From the NCBI GenBank assembly GCA_029851415.1, contig CM056742.1, positions 85,488,748 through 85,552,747 on the forward strand: a DNA stretch of 64,000 nucleotides, in the 5' to 3' direction. The stretch comes from Eretmocerus hayati (taxonomy: Eukaryota; Arthropoda; Insecta; Hymenoptera; Aphelinidae). The position numbers and the translations under genes were made by a program. The first letter of the stretch is position 1. Each line of letters starts with the position of its first letter. Under the pieces are notes generated by a model. That model ran no database searches and was not told the DNA's origin. It saw only the letters and a list, made by a program, of their open reading frames with translations. Below are positions 44,515 to 55,638 of this stretch, in pieces.

Positions 44515-46135
44515 TATTTGCAGTCAATCCGTGTATATCCGTGTAGAAAAATAAGCCGAAATGGGGTAGGAAACCACATCTTCCGTGCGTATCCGTGAGG
44601 AGTTTTGAAGGAAAAGCAGCTGTTCATCCGTGAACTTCTGTATGCTTGCAAGCTCATTTACCCGTGCCGATCCGTTTCATATCTGGAACTGAAGGACGTA
44701 TCCGTGTGAACCCGTTTTCAAATGATACAGTCCCTTCGTCCGTGTGATTCTGTATCCTTGGGGACCCGTCGACCCGTGTCTATCCGTGTTCAATCGGCTC
44801 CGTTATCGTATCCGTGCGGACCCGTGCAACCGTGTGTATCCGTTATGAATATTCCTCCCGTCGCATCCGTGCACACCCGTGCAATCGTGTGTATTCATTT
44901 CGAAAGTACTCCCCGTCGAATCCATGCCGACCCGTCTACCCGCGTGGATCCGTTTTGGTTCTTTTCGGTCATTGTATCCGTACAGACTCGTGCACCCCTG
45001 TATATCCTCGTATTCGTTGGGACCGGTGCAACCGTGTCTATCCGTTTTGAATGTTCTTCTCGTCGCATCCGTGCGGATCCGTGCAACCGTGTGTATCCGT
45101 TTTGAATGTTCTTGCCATTGCATCCGTGTACATCCGTCTACCCGTGTATATTCGTTTTCAGTCAGCGCCGTCATCGTATCCGTTCGGACCTGTGCACCCT
45201 TCATATCCACGCACACCCGTGAGCCCGGCCCGTGGGTATCCGTATCCGTGCGCACCCGTTTACCCGTGTCTATCCGTTTCCAGTCGGCTCCGTCATCGTG
45301 TCCGTGTGGACCTGTGCACAAGCTCTGCCCGTGGGTATCCGTATTGGTGCACACCAGTCTAACCGTATCTATCCATTTTCAGTCGGCTCCGTCATCGTAT
45401 CCGTGCGGACCTGTGCAACCTCCATATCCGTGCACACCCCTAAGCTCGGCCCGTGGGTATCCGTATCCGTGCTCACCCGTCTATCCGTGTCTATCAGTTT
45501 TTTCTCGGCGCCGTCATCGTATCCGTGCGGACCTGTGCACTCCTGTATATTCTCATATTCGTGGGAACCCGTGCAACCGTATCTATCCGTTTTGAATGTT
45601 CTTCTCGTCGCATCCGTGCGAACCTGTGCACTCCTGTATATTCTCATATTCGTGGGAATCCGTGCAACCGTATCTATCCGTTTTGAATGTTCTTCTCGTC
45701 GCATCCGTGCAGACCCGTCCACCCGTGTCTATCCGTTCTCAATCGACTCCGTCATCGTATCCGTGCGGACCCGTGCAACCGAGTGTATCCGTTTTGGATG
45801 TTCTTCCCGTCGCATTCGTGCGGCCCCGTGCAAGCGTGTGTATCCGTTTCGAATTTTCTTTCCGTCGCATCCGTGCACACCCATCTACCCGTCTCTATCC
45901 ATTTTCAGTCCGCTCCGTCATCGTACCCGTGCGGACCCGTGCAACCGTATCTATCCGTTTTGAATGTTCTTCCCGTCACATCCGTGCACACCCGTCTATC
46001 CGTGTCTTTCCGTTTTGGTTCGCTTCCGCCATCGTATCCGTGCAGATCCGTGCAACGGTGTCTATCCGTTTCGACTGGTTCTGCTCGTCAGATTCGGACA
46101 GACTCGTCCACTCGTGTCTATCCGTTCAGCGATAT
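44515..46135 (+). repeat. CCGTG-rich satellite, locus 1
   Basis: Tandem units of 55-56 bp, plus a longer ~90-bp variant, are built from ATCCGTGC..ACCCGT..TATCCGTTTT words. Two subunit types alternate: one ending TGAATGTTCTTCCCGTCGC and one ending CAGTCGGCTCCGTCATCGT. The scarcity of stop words creates overlapping ORFs of up to 243 codons in all phases, which are not genes. Confidence 0.9.
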
Positions 46136-46472
46136 ATGATGGAATCTCCCAATCATCGGTCCCAATTCAGTTCTCCAATTTTTCTTGGTCGCACCCAAGT
46201 ATCAGAGACCGGGGTAAGAATAAGATCGTAAGTCTTTATTCATCAAGATCATTCATTCTCAGGTGATTAGAGGTGATTTTTGAGAGCTAATCGTTCATAA
46301 TCTGCACACGCCTCTCATTATCTATTAATATCTCAAAATATAACTACTAGATAAGGAGGAACTCGAGAATTGAACCAGCCAATCGCGTTTTTTTCCCAAG
46401 GTAACCCAGATGAAAAGAAGAATGGAGCAAATCGGTCACGTGGAACCAGAAATATCGTGATAGAATGAAAGA
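46136..46472. other. No recognised feature
   Basis: Low-copy sequence after the satellite. Confidence 0.3.
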
Positions 46473-46721
46473 ATGAACTTTCTATTGATAAAATTTAGTA
46501 GCACGCAAAGTGAATTCCTAGAGTCTAGAAGTTACACTACATCCAAAGCTCAGCCCATCTCCACTGTCAAGCTAAATGTTGAAAAGAAAAGAATTACGTA
46601 TAGTGCAAGAAATTATTCCAATCAACTACCTCACCACATCAAAGTAAGTGAAATTGATAAGGATTCAATGAAAAAATTGATCAGACACTGGCCTCAGAAT
46701 AATGAGATTGATATATTATAA
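46473..46721 (+). pseudogene. Possible C-terminal tail of a LINE reverse-transcriptase protein
   Basis: An 82-codon ATG-started frame. Its second half (KKRITYSARNYSNQLP, then an I-K and a helical KKLIRHW end) resembles the very C-terminal segment found in Jockey/CR1-type Pol proteins, where an R-x-F-x-Y-x-G-x-x-x-W-N-x-L-P motif precedes a last helix. The match is weak and the conserved Trp is absent. The rest of the element is missing. A chance ORF is possible. Confidence 0.3.
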
Positions 46722-47079
46722 GATTCATCTTGAAATGACAGAAACAATTGAATCTTTGCCTGATGCAATATTACATGAAATGAGTTTTTTTCCTACTATC
46801 TTTTCATGCTTGTTCTTAGCACTCTAATAACGAGTATATTTCTCGTTTTTTCCTCTTTCTTTCTTGTATATCTTTCTGGTGTTTTTCACTTCTATCCATA
46901 TCTAGTTTTGAGTGCGCCAGTCTTGCATGGGGGGAACTTGTTACCTTTTGCAACTTACGTTTTATATGTAATCATTAGGGTGACACTTATTCCCCGACCC
47001 CCCCTGGATCCTTCGCGCACGTACGGATATTTCAATCTCAAGATGGAAGTAGATCGGAAGAATTTCCCCCAGATTCTCC
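46722..47079. other. No recognised gene
   Basis: A hydrophobic 104-codon plus-strand ORF (46806-47120) in T-rich DNA is not supported by any motif. Confidence 0.3.
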
Positions 47080-48305
47080 GAGGGAGCCTGTATGCTGCCC
47101 ATTTTGACATACATTTTTGATCTTTTTGCAGTTTTGAGACGTTTCCCGACAAAATTGGTCAGCTTTACTTGGCGAGCACTTGCAATCCAAGTGGAATGAA
47201 GCAAAACGAGTGGAATGATATTGATTGGGGTGGTCTTAGAAATTTTCCAACGCACGGAGCGGTTAATTTTGGTTGAATTCAAGGGTCAGAACGGCAGAAA
47301 TACAGTCCTGAAATCTTTTTCATCTCAGTTTTCGAGTTCTCCTGCGCATGCGTGATTTTTTATGGTTTTGATAATATTCTCAATCGATAGTCCTCACGAT
47401 TTCCTTCAGAATGACCACTGCTAAAATTCCATTCGATGCAAGAGGACCGGAGTAGTGGATCATTTTGGATAAGGTGAAGTTCGAGATGGACATCTGTGCA
47501 GATTGATCGATATCGCTCGCGATGCCTTCGATTTTGTCCAGCGTGTTTCTGTGGTTTCCCTGCGTCAGATCGACTTCGCGAAGGAGTCATTTTAGAAGAA
47601 ATTGTCTGAGCTATCGAAATTAGTAGATTGCGGCGCGTTGAGTGGGTGGTAAGTAACAATATAGTTACGCACAACAGTTGAAAACACTTTTTTATTCGAT
47701 TAAAAAGTATCAAATGTTTAATTTTCCATCACTCACTATCAACTTACCACCTCGTAACCTACTCACTTCGATAGCTCGATCAATTTCCTTCAAAATGATC
47801 TCCTGGCGAAGCCAATTTGAAGAAACACGCTGAGCAAGATGAATAGCATCACAGCCGGTCTCGACCGATTTGCACGGATTTGCACCTTCGACTCCACCTT
47901 ATTGGAAATCATCCATTATTCCAGTCTCTTCGCATGGAGTTGAATTTCATCAGTAGTCGTTCTGAAGGAAATTGCACGGGCTATCGATTGAGAATATCAT
48001 TAAACCTAGGAAAAATCACGCATGCGCAGGAGGATTTGCAAACTGCGTTGGAAAGTGATTTCATAACTGTATTTCTGCCCTCCTGGCCCAGTTCTGTTTC
48101 TGAAATCAAACTAAGACTAATCGCTCAATGAGTGGATAGATTCCCCAAAGCCTCCCAATCAATGCCAACCCGGTCAGTTTTCTACTTGGATTGCAAGTAC
48201 TTGCCAAGTAACGCTGACGAACTTTGTCGAAAAACTTCTTAAAACTGTAAAAAAAATCGAAAATTTATGTCAAAATGGGCAGCATATAGGCTACCTCTAG
48301 AAATC
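47080..48305. mobile_element. Foldback element FB5, ~580-bp diverged arms
   Basis: ATGCTGCCCATTTTGACATA at 47092 recurs inverted near 48270. Colinear matches follow through ACTTGCAATCCAAGT, CTCCTGCGCATGCGTGATTTTT, ATTCTCAATCGATAG and GAGCTATCGAA, down to a ~70-bp loop at about 47662-47735. Arms have diverged considerably, so it is older than FB6. Confidence 0.78.
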
Positions 48306-48315
48306 TGGCGGAATA

Positions 48316-49022
48316 CAGTAGAATCCGGTTATAACGAGCTCCGAGGGACCAAAGGAAAATGCTCGTTATAACTGGACCTCGTTATAGCCAGACTCCGATT
48401 CATCGGCCTAAATTCATATGATTCCCTTATAACTACCCCTGATGAATGGGGAACAACTAATCTTGAGTTCGCAAAGTATCTTTTATCAAGAATCCAAATA
48501 ACTAATGGTGATTAACATTCAAAATACGATGACAGGTTGACAATGACGTAGATGTGCATTAATGCACTTGATGGTATGGATATATAATATTCAAGAATTT
48601 TCATTTTGTCAGAAGTTCAAGGGACCGCAAGATGAAAATGAACAAATACACGTGATAAGAATGAAAAGATGTAACTGAGAAATTTCAATGTTGCTTCAGA
48701 CTTGACGAGGTCGCAATCGTCATGAAATGTCTCTTCTTTGTATTTGATCTATCCATTTTGCTCACTAGAATCGTACTGCATATGTAATCGCATTGATACT
48801 CGTGTTGATCTCAAGTCTTAAGCTCCCGAACTCAGAATCGTACGGCGTTCACATCGATTAACTCGATATAGCTTGTGCCAAAACCAGATTTTAACAGAAT
48901 TTTTGTTCGTTATAACCGGATTCTCGTTATATCCAGATCGTTATAGCCGGACCTGTTTGCACATATATTATGTGGCGGTCAACCAAATCTACAAATTTTC
49001 TCGTTATAACCGGATTCTACTG
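48316..49022. mobile_element. pogo/Tigger-like MITE, 707 bp
   Basis: Both ends begin CAGTAGAATCCGGTTATAAC and are flanked by TA (48314-48315, 49023-49024). The CAGT start, TA target and GTTATAAC core are typical of the pogo family of Tc1/mariner. Internal copies of CTCGTTATA(A/G)C sit near 48362 and 48379 on the left and near 48905, 48923 and 48938 on the right, likely extra transposase-binding sites. There is no transposase ORF. Confidence 0.88.
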
Positions 49023-49040
49023 TAGTATATTTCGATAGGA

Positions 49041-49146
49041 GGGCGTAAAACGTTTTATTCGCGTCCGAGTGATGGGTTTTCCAGCTCGAGCCGCACGCGA
49101 GGGTTGGAATCATCACGAGGATGCGAATAATAGGTTTTACGCCCGT
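49041..49146. repeat. ~105-bp imperfect hairpin
   Basis: GGGCGTAAAAC..TTATTCGCGTCC pairs with GGATGCGAATAATAGGTTTTACGCCC, and GTGATGGGTTTTCC with GGTTGGAATCATCAC. Confidence 0.7.
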
Positions 49147-49242
49147 GTATCTAATTATACGTTCCGATGAGCTGTGAGTAAAAGACGACAAACTGTGCCC
49201 AAAATGCACTTGTGCGCACAGTGTATCGAAAAAGTATACAAT

Positions 49243-49329
49243 GTGACCACGATATTTCTGACGAAACATACATGCACAAACACAGGGCATGGGAATAACC
49301 TCCAAATTTTACCAGAAATATCGTGGTCA
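49243..49329. repeat. Short palindromic element
   Basis: GTGACCACGATATTTCTG and its inverted copy CAGAAATATCGTGGTCAC flank ~50 bp. Confidence 0.75.
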
Positions 49330-49349
49330 CGTGATATAATGAATTGAAC

Positions 49350-50274
49350 AATGAATATCTATCTTTTTTTTTTTTTTTTTTTTTTCTAAGTGGAATATAA
49401 GGAAAAATCTGATGACAGGCTATCCCTAATGGATCTCCCACCGGCAGACCATAAGCGCTTTCATTTTGCTCACCCGGTAAACCGGATGAGCATGAATCCA
49501 ACGCCCGTGTGCCCTGGGGGCTAAAACCTTCTGCTCTCAGCCCTACGATGTTGGCAAGCCATCATTGCAGAACTGGGGGCAGCTAACCACTATCTAACCA
49601 ACCCATCCCGGAACCGCGTTAGCATTACTTCAGGGTGGGAGGCGTATCGCGCGCCATGAGGCGTCCCTCTTCGGTGTGTCCGCTCTTCTGTCTTCTCTCT
49701 TCGTCGTCAATGATCACTCTTCAAGTCGTCGTTGTTCGCTATGCAGCGCCCCTTGCTTGACGCTGCAATGCCCGTTCTCGCTCTTCTTTTCGGGTGATCG
49801 CCGTCTTGATATAGGCGGCAATCTTATCCCATGTCTCTTTGTTACGGAGCATGAACGGCAATAGATTCTCAGGGGTGATCTGATTTCCAAGCCAGTTCAC
49901 GAGCTCCGCTCTCTCCGTAGCTGTGTTCATGCAATGGAAGAGTGCATGCTCCGCATCGTCCCAGTCTGCCGCACACATCTGACAGACCGGGGTCTCCCTC
50001 TTCTGGAACCGCTCCAGGTACTCTCCGAAGCAGCCATGCCCACTAAAAGCTTGCGTCAGCCAGTAATCCAGCTCTCCGTGAGCTCGATCGATCCACCTGG
50101 CTATGTTGGGGATCAGCCTTTGCGTCCACTTCCCTTTCGTTGAGCTCTCCCACTCTTTTTGCCACTCTTCAACGGTCTCCCCCCTCTCGACGTCTCGTAT
50201 GAGGGCCTTGCGAGTGGGGTTGAGCACGACTCCATCGCTCTTGAGGGTTTCTTGGCGTGAATGAATATCTATCT
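49350..50274 (-). mobile_element. 5'-truncated LINE insertion with 15-bp target-site duplication
   Basis: AATGAATATCTATCT is present at 49350-49364 and again at 50260-50274. Between them, on the minus strand, lie a coding 3' part (49739-50227), a 3' UTR and a terminal poly(A) (the T run at 49365-49385 on the plus strand). This is a textbook target-primed reverse transcription product, truncated at its 5' end to about 0.9 kb. It landed in or beside an ATCT microsatellite. Confidence 0.93.
49739..50227 (-). pseudogene. C-terminus of R1/I-type LINE Pol with CCHC knuckle
   Basis: A 162-codon frame is open to the stop. It contains WTQRLIPNIARWIDR, then GHGCFGEYL and the zinc knuckle CQMCAADWDDAEHALFHC (C-X2-C-X8-H-X4-C), the conserved C-terminal region of R1/LOA/I-type Pol after the RT domain. 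The remaining ~100 residues are a Glu/Arg-rich helical tail. Endonuclease and RT are absent because the insertion is 5'-truncated, so it is a dead copy although this part has no stops, which suggests a recent insertion. Confidence 0.88.
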
Positions 50275-50310
50275 ATCTATCTACATCTATATCTATCTAT
50301 CTATCTAATA
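50260..50310. repeat. (ATCT)n microsatellite
   Basis: Nearly continuous ATCT repeats at the LINE target site. Confidence 0.9.
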
Positions 50311-50384
50311 CTCGGCCTTCGGTTTTGACGTTTACCGTTTCTTATTCGCCGCGAGCCAACCAAAGCTGATTTTTGGTACAATAC

Positions 50385-50880
50385 AAACTCGAGCCCCGAG
50401 TGTTTTCTCGCAATATTTCTGCACAGATACGGATACCCACGGGCAGAGCTTGGGCACAGGTCCGCACGGATACGATGACGGAGCCGACTGAAAACGGATA
50501 GACACGGGTAGCCGGATGTGCACGGATGTGACGGGAAGAACATTCAAATAGGATACAGACGGTTGCACGGGTCCGCACGGATGCGACGAGAAGAGCATTC
50601 AAAACGGATAGACTCGGTTGCACGGGTCCCCACGGATACGAGGATATACAGGGGTGCAAGGGTCTGCACGGATACGATGACGGAGCTGACTGAAAACGGA
50701 TAGACACGGGTAGACAATTGTGCACGGATACGGATACCCAAGGGCAGAGCTTGTGAAGAGGTCCGCACGGATACGATGACGGAGCCGGCTGAAAACGGAT
50801 AGACACGGGTAGACGGGTGTGCACGGATATGAACACCCACGGACAGAGCTTGCAAACTGACGGAAGTCAACGGATGTACT
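50385..50880 (-). repeat. CCGTG-rich satellite, locus 2 (inverted)
   Basis: CACGGATACGATGACGGAGC- and AAAACGGATAGACACGGGTAG-type units are the reverse complement of the 44.5-46.1 kb satellite, with the same two subunit types. Confidence 0.9.
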
Positions 50881-50974
50881 CCATCATCTTAGCTCAATGT
50901 TCCTACGGACGCGCACGCAGGGTATATTTTCTACTCGGACATACACGGAATGCGACTGCGAATAACCACTTCAT

Positions 50975-52245
50975 TTCAGATGTGGACACAATCCTGTCGA
51001 GGTGCTATTTCCACTCAATATCCTCGAAAGGTCGTGGAATGACCCACAAAACATGCGATGCCCATCTTGTGCACGCTCGGGGATAACTGAAATTACCGCA
51101 GAGGGGTTCATCGGATGTGTCCGGAAGCAAGCAGATCGGTTTCCTCGGTGGACAAGGCTCCAAATAGTCTCTACAAGGGGAAAAAATTTACCCCGGCTAA
51201 CTTCTCACGGACGCAAAAGCTCAACACAGGCTCCCCTATGCTCAGAGGTGGGGAGAAACTACTGGAAATCATAGTTATATGTCGTAAATATATCTTCTGA
51301 GTCTTCCCTTGGCTGGACACTTGGACAGGGCCTCACGATAGTCTCACATTCGAACAATGTGATGGAACCATCGGAGAATCCTTCGTTTGGAACGAAAAAC
51401 AGGTGAATTCTTACTTGCGCACACACCCATGTGTCTGAAAATACTGCAAAAGGGTAGTTTTTCAATATTCAAACATCATTTGATCAATCCTAGGTGTGGC
51501 CACAGTCCTGTCGAGGTGCTATTTCCACTCAATATCCTCGATTTGTGGGGAAAGTCATGGAATGACCCACGGAACATGCGATTCCCATCTTGTGCACGCT
51601 TGGGGATAACTGAAAATGCCGCAGAGAGGTTCATCGGATGTGTTCAGAAGCCGACAGATCGGTTTCCTCTGGTGGACGAGGCTCCGGATGAATTCTACAT
51701 GGAAAAATAATTCACCCCGACCAACTCATCTCGGAGAAAAAGCTTAACACAGGTTCCCGCATGCTCGGACGTGGGGAAAACTATTGGGAATCATAGTTAT
51801 TCCTTGTGAATATGTTTTCTGAATGTTTCCTCGGGACGAGAGGGCCTCACGATAGTCTCACATACGTACAAGTGATGGAACCATCAGAAAACCCTTCGTT
51901 TGGGACGAAAAGCGGGTAATTCCCTACTCGCGCATACACCCAAGTGTCCAAAATTACTGCAAAAGGGTAGTTATTGGATGTTTCAACAACATTCGATCAC
52001 TTCTAGGTGTGGACACAGTCCTGTCGACGTGATATTTCTACTGAATGCCCTTGATTTGTAAGAAAAATCGTGGAATGACCCACAAAACATGCAATTCCCA
52101 TCTTGTGCACGCTCGGTGATGACTGAAAACACCGCAAAGGGGTCTATTGGATGTGTCCGGAAGCTGACAAATCGGTTCCCCTGTGGACAAGGCCCCAGAT
52201 AGATCCTACGTGGGAAAATAATTCACTCCGGCTAACTCAACCTGG
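50975..52245 (-). repeat. 515-bp tandem repeat, locus D (~2.5 copies, inverted)
   Basis: The inverted anchor CCACTCAATATCCTCGA occurs near 51014 and 51527, with a variant near 52036, about 510-515 bp apart. It follows the CCGTG satellite and ends against the LINE ORF1 fragment. Confidence 0.9.
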
Positions 52246-52928
52246 CTATCTTCCACGATATAGGGAAGAGAGGAGTTAGGGTCGTTGCTGGGGAACATTC
52301 CCGCCATATGTCCACTCTGTTTACAAATGGAACAGTCGGTAGAGTCGGGGCTGAAATATATCCAGTAATCTACACCGTCGAAATGTACTTGAGCGGACCC
52401 AGGCAGCAGCTTCTCGTCCTCTCCTTTGACATGAACTTCCCTGCGGAATGATTGTATATGCGCTCTGCCCGATTTCGACAGACTCGCACGAATCCCGGTG
52501 ATGCTCGAGACAGAACTGATTCCTTTATCGCTTGAAACTTCGAGTGAGATATCATCTGGTATTACTTGATTCACATTAGATATCCTTACATCCTTATGCT
52601 TTTCAATAAGAGTTCTCGTATCCACTTCATTTTCATTCACCTCGATTTTTTGTCCGATAACTGATTCTGCAGATCTACTGTTGTAGAAATATTCACATGC
52701 ACGATCATCGAAGATCTTGGAGATGTGATTGATTTCTTTGAGATCAATTATTTGCTCGAAGCCATCGAAGTTATCGTTATTGGAATATCCACTAATAGAT
52801 TCGAGGATCACTGCTTGGTGTTTCTTCGGTCGTCGTGAGCCTGCTGTCTTGGTGGCGTAGGATGGAACTTGGTCCACTCGTGGTGTAGGAACTGTAAGAG
52901 TAGTAGAGCCCCCATCATTGGTGGCCAT
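52245..52928 (-). pseudogene. LINE ORF1 (gag-like) fragment with degenerate zinc knuckle
   Basis: The frame runs from a true ATG (52926-52928) for about 225 codons into the 515-bp repeat, where the reading becomes foreign (stop at 52206). The N-terminus is Ser/Thr/Pro-rich. The C-terminal part HFDGVDYWIYFSPDSTDCSI leads into C-S-I-C-K-Q-S-G-H-M-A-G-M-F, a C-X2-C-X4-H-X4-C knuckle whose last Cys is Phe. This fits an insect LINE ORF1 nucleic-acid-binding protein. Truncation at the repeat junction and the lost Cys argue that it is dead. Confidence 0.65.
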
Positions 52929-53233
52929 TGCAAAAGAGCTTTCGTGCGAAGCAAACTGCAAATGCAGTTCACTCGCGAAAGTATCTGTACTACAGCAAAA
53001 CCGACACTTTTAACATTCGCAATATCCACACGTCATCTGTGTTCACTTTTGTAAAGAACGCGAGCCGGCAATACACGTCTACTCACTATGAAGGTTCTAA
53101 CGAGACTCCCAGAAATTTTCTACAGTACAGCTCATCTTGAATATGTCGATAGGTCCTCACTAGATTTTTCACATCCCCTGGGATCTTACCACATGGGAAT
53201 TCCGGGATCTTGATCTTATCATTAATATTCTAG
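52929..53233. other. Leader of the LINE fragment and low-copy flank
   Basis: The sequence upstream of the ORF1 ATG could be its 5' UTR; the rest precedes the MFS exon and ends in an ATATTCTAG acceptor. Confidence 0.3.
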
Positions 53234-53415
53234 ATGCCGTGATGACTACCTTCATCCTCTTCTTACTCGCAAAATCAGCAATATCTGCTTCATTTCTAAT
53301 CATTTATCCATTTGCGGGAGAACTATATCCAACGCAGCTGAGAGGAATGGCGATAGGCTTCTCAGCTTATGTGAGTGGCTTAGGACTAGTCATCATCCCA
53401 TTCATAACCTATGTG
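53234..53415 (+). CDS. Internal exon of an SLC22-like MFS transporter
   Basis: A 182-bp exon is bounded by TTCTAG (53231-53233 is TAG) and GTGAGT starting at 53416. It begins with two bases of a split codon, then 60 codons without a stop. The protein has two hydrophobic segments (ILFLLAKSAISASFLIIYPF and SAYVSGLGLVIIPFITYV) around AGELYPTQLRG. E-L-Y-P-T-x-x-R-G is the conserved loop late in organic cation/anion transporters of the SLC22/SVOP type, between transmembrane segments 10 and 11. Both splice sites and the reading phase are good, so this looks like a real host exon. No neighbouring exon is visible within several kb, so the gene has very long introns or this is a displaced exon. Confidence 0.75.
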
Positions 53416-53999
53416 GTGAGTATCACAAGTGACTTGGAGTACACAGAATATCCCTAGATCTCACAATCCGGCTTACAGAAGACCTTTTGTTCATTATTTA
53501 GGTTATCCTGAAGTGAATTCAGCGAGAATACGTTTCAAGAAGACATTCACGGGCACCACTCTCGTCTTCTCCAATTAGTGCAACATTGATATCTATTGAT
53601 ACCTCTACACAAAGTTCTTTCGTACCCAATCAGTGGACGAAGTGGCGGGGAGTACAAGGACGGGCATATTCAATCCCGAAAATCAATCCTGCGCATGCGG
53701 GTGGGTTCAAATATGTGCAGGGCTTTGATAGAGTGGAGCTCAACGGTTAGGACCTTCGTTCAAATAGCTTCTGTTTAGATTCTTGCTTCACCTAACTTCA
53801 CTTAAAAATATTCTCAATCTCTTCTCATTCGTTTCGCGTTCAGAGATTGATTAGAAATCACTCGACATGTTTTTCCTGATCTCATGACTCAAGAATTGGA
53901 GTTCATATTTTTGGGATGTCGGGTACTACACGACATCTTGAGAGGAGCAGAAAACGAATGCGAAGGAATCAAGATAATGAGGGGCCCTGTGAATGTGAT
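53416..53999. other. Probable intron or low-copy DNA after the MFS exon
   Basis: Begins with a consensus donor. No second MFS exon was recognised. Confidence 0.4.
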
Positions 54000-54700
54000 A
54001 GACTAGTGCGGATTTAGCGAGCGGGTGCCAGGAAAAGGAGGCAAGTTGCGGCTCTCGGGCCCAAAACACTGGGACGGGGGCAGGCGGTGATCCCTTGCTA
54101 TCCTATCTACAGTCTGCGGGACCGAGACTTGGAGACTTTTCCTGTGGAAAATCTCTGCACCGGGCCGAAAAACTGGCAACACCACTGTTATTTGCGTGGC
54201 AAAAACTCGGAAAAATCGCAACACCGCTGCTACCAGGATCCGCCACTAAGTCTCCACTCTGGCAGTGGACCCACAACATATCCCTGCATTGGTGTTGGTC
54301 AAGTGCCGAGGTGCTGGAGTTTGTGGAAGTAAGTGCGAATGACACAGCCGATCCCCTCCGCGTTGAGCTCGTCAACTCCAAAGGGCTTCTTGTCCTTCTC
54401 TCCTCTCTCATTCTCCGGGATCGCGGTGGGCCCCGGTCATGCGTAACAGGCAAACTCGACTCGCGACGTCTGCTGCATGCTTCAGTCACGTGGTTTGAGC
54501 AAAAAGAGAGAGAGAGAGAGAGAGAGTAGGGATGATGTTGCTCACTCTTTCTGCTTCGCCACGACGCTGTCCCTAACTCGCCCCTTCTTGACATCCCTGC
54601 GCCCCTGATACTTCGATTTTGCGTGCCTCGCTCGAAACGAACTGCGGAGGGAGACCTCACCACCTCAGGTCATTACCCACTATGCGCGCTCCATATCCGC
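54000..54700. other. GC-richer, CpG-containing stretch, unassigned
   Basis: Base composition shifts visibly toward G and C, with overlapping ORFs on both strands (144 codons +, 186 codons -) that I cannot assign. It includes a (GA)n run at about 54504-54526. It could be a promoter or 5' exon, or an unrecognised element. Confidence 0.3.
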
Positions 54701-55438
54701 GCATGTGCTGATGAAATTTGCATCACCAAGCGGACCTAATCAGAGCATGAGCTATCGCATGCATACTTAACGCAATATTCCCGCTTGCGATCGTTCCATT
54801 ACCCTTTGTCCACCCTCGCTCCTCGTGAGGGTGACTCCGACTTACGCATTCACATTATCTGGAAGATTGAGAACAAGAACCTAGTGTTAGTGTTCCGCAT
54901 CCACGAGAATTCATTCAAACGCCAGACGACTACTGGTTGCTCTTCATGACCCTAGGCTAATTTTCAAATTCTTTAACTCCTTCCTCATTTATAACGTACA
55001 TGCACAGATATGCGATTGCGAGCTTGGAGAGAAAGCCGAAAAATATTATTTTGAACATCAATTTAGCCACGAGTAAGCGAGAGAGTAATAAAAATCTCCT
55101 AATGACCCCGATTTTCACACCAATTTTACGACATATGCATTCCTTTTTGAATTTCTTGACCCGACATGGTTGTTCATCAAGCAGTTGCGGTGATGAGCTA
55201 GACAGGTTGGTAAGAACCAAGGATAGTTTATAGCGCCGCATCCGGGGGACTAGCGACCTCATTCCATTATATCCATCCGAAACAAGGCACTGAAACCTTT
55301 GTTCGTCATTAAGTGTGCGATGTGTCCTCGACTGGAAATGATACGAGGATTTCCCAACTTTAGTTTATGATCACATGATCCCACAAGAGTATCGTAAACT
55401 CCAAAAGTCAGAGCCTTCGATCCCGCGTAAAAATCGCT
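54701..55438. other. No recognised feature
   Basis: Low-copy AT-rich DNA; chance ORFs only. Confidence 0.35.
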
Positions 55439-55575
55439 TCTATTGTCAATATATTGGCGCAATATTGGCAATTGCTATGTCCAATATAGTGGCAATATAT
55501 TGGAAAAGCAATTTCCAATATAGCGCCAATATTGCGGCAAAGAGCCATTTCCAATATTGCGCCAATATATGGCTA
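55439..55575. repeat. Cluster of CAATAT/ATATTG palindromic words
   Basis: At least eight copies of (C)CAATAT(A/T)G(C/T)GCCAATAT-like words in ~135 bp, self-complementary in several registers. Confidence 0.75.
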
Positions 55576-55638
55576 AGAAAAATGAAAAATTTCAAAATAA
55601 TAAACAAATTTCCTATTCAAATCAGCATTAAACGCTGA

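Noticed and set aside
44722..46266. Long overlapping ORFs (up to 243 codons) in the CCGTG region
   Set aside because: They occur in several phases and both strands over a 55/56-bp satellite poor in stop words; the period is not a multiple of three.
46806..47120. Hydrophobic 104-codon ORF as a membrane protein
   Set aside because: T-rich DNA makes such frames by chance, and the end runs into the FB5 arm.
54095..54663. Overlapping 144- and 186-codon ORFs in the GC-richer stretch
   Set aside because: Antisense to each other, no recognisable domain; high GC alone explains the lack of stops.
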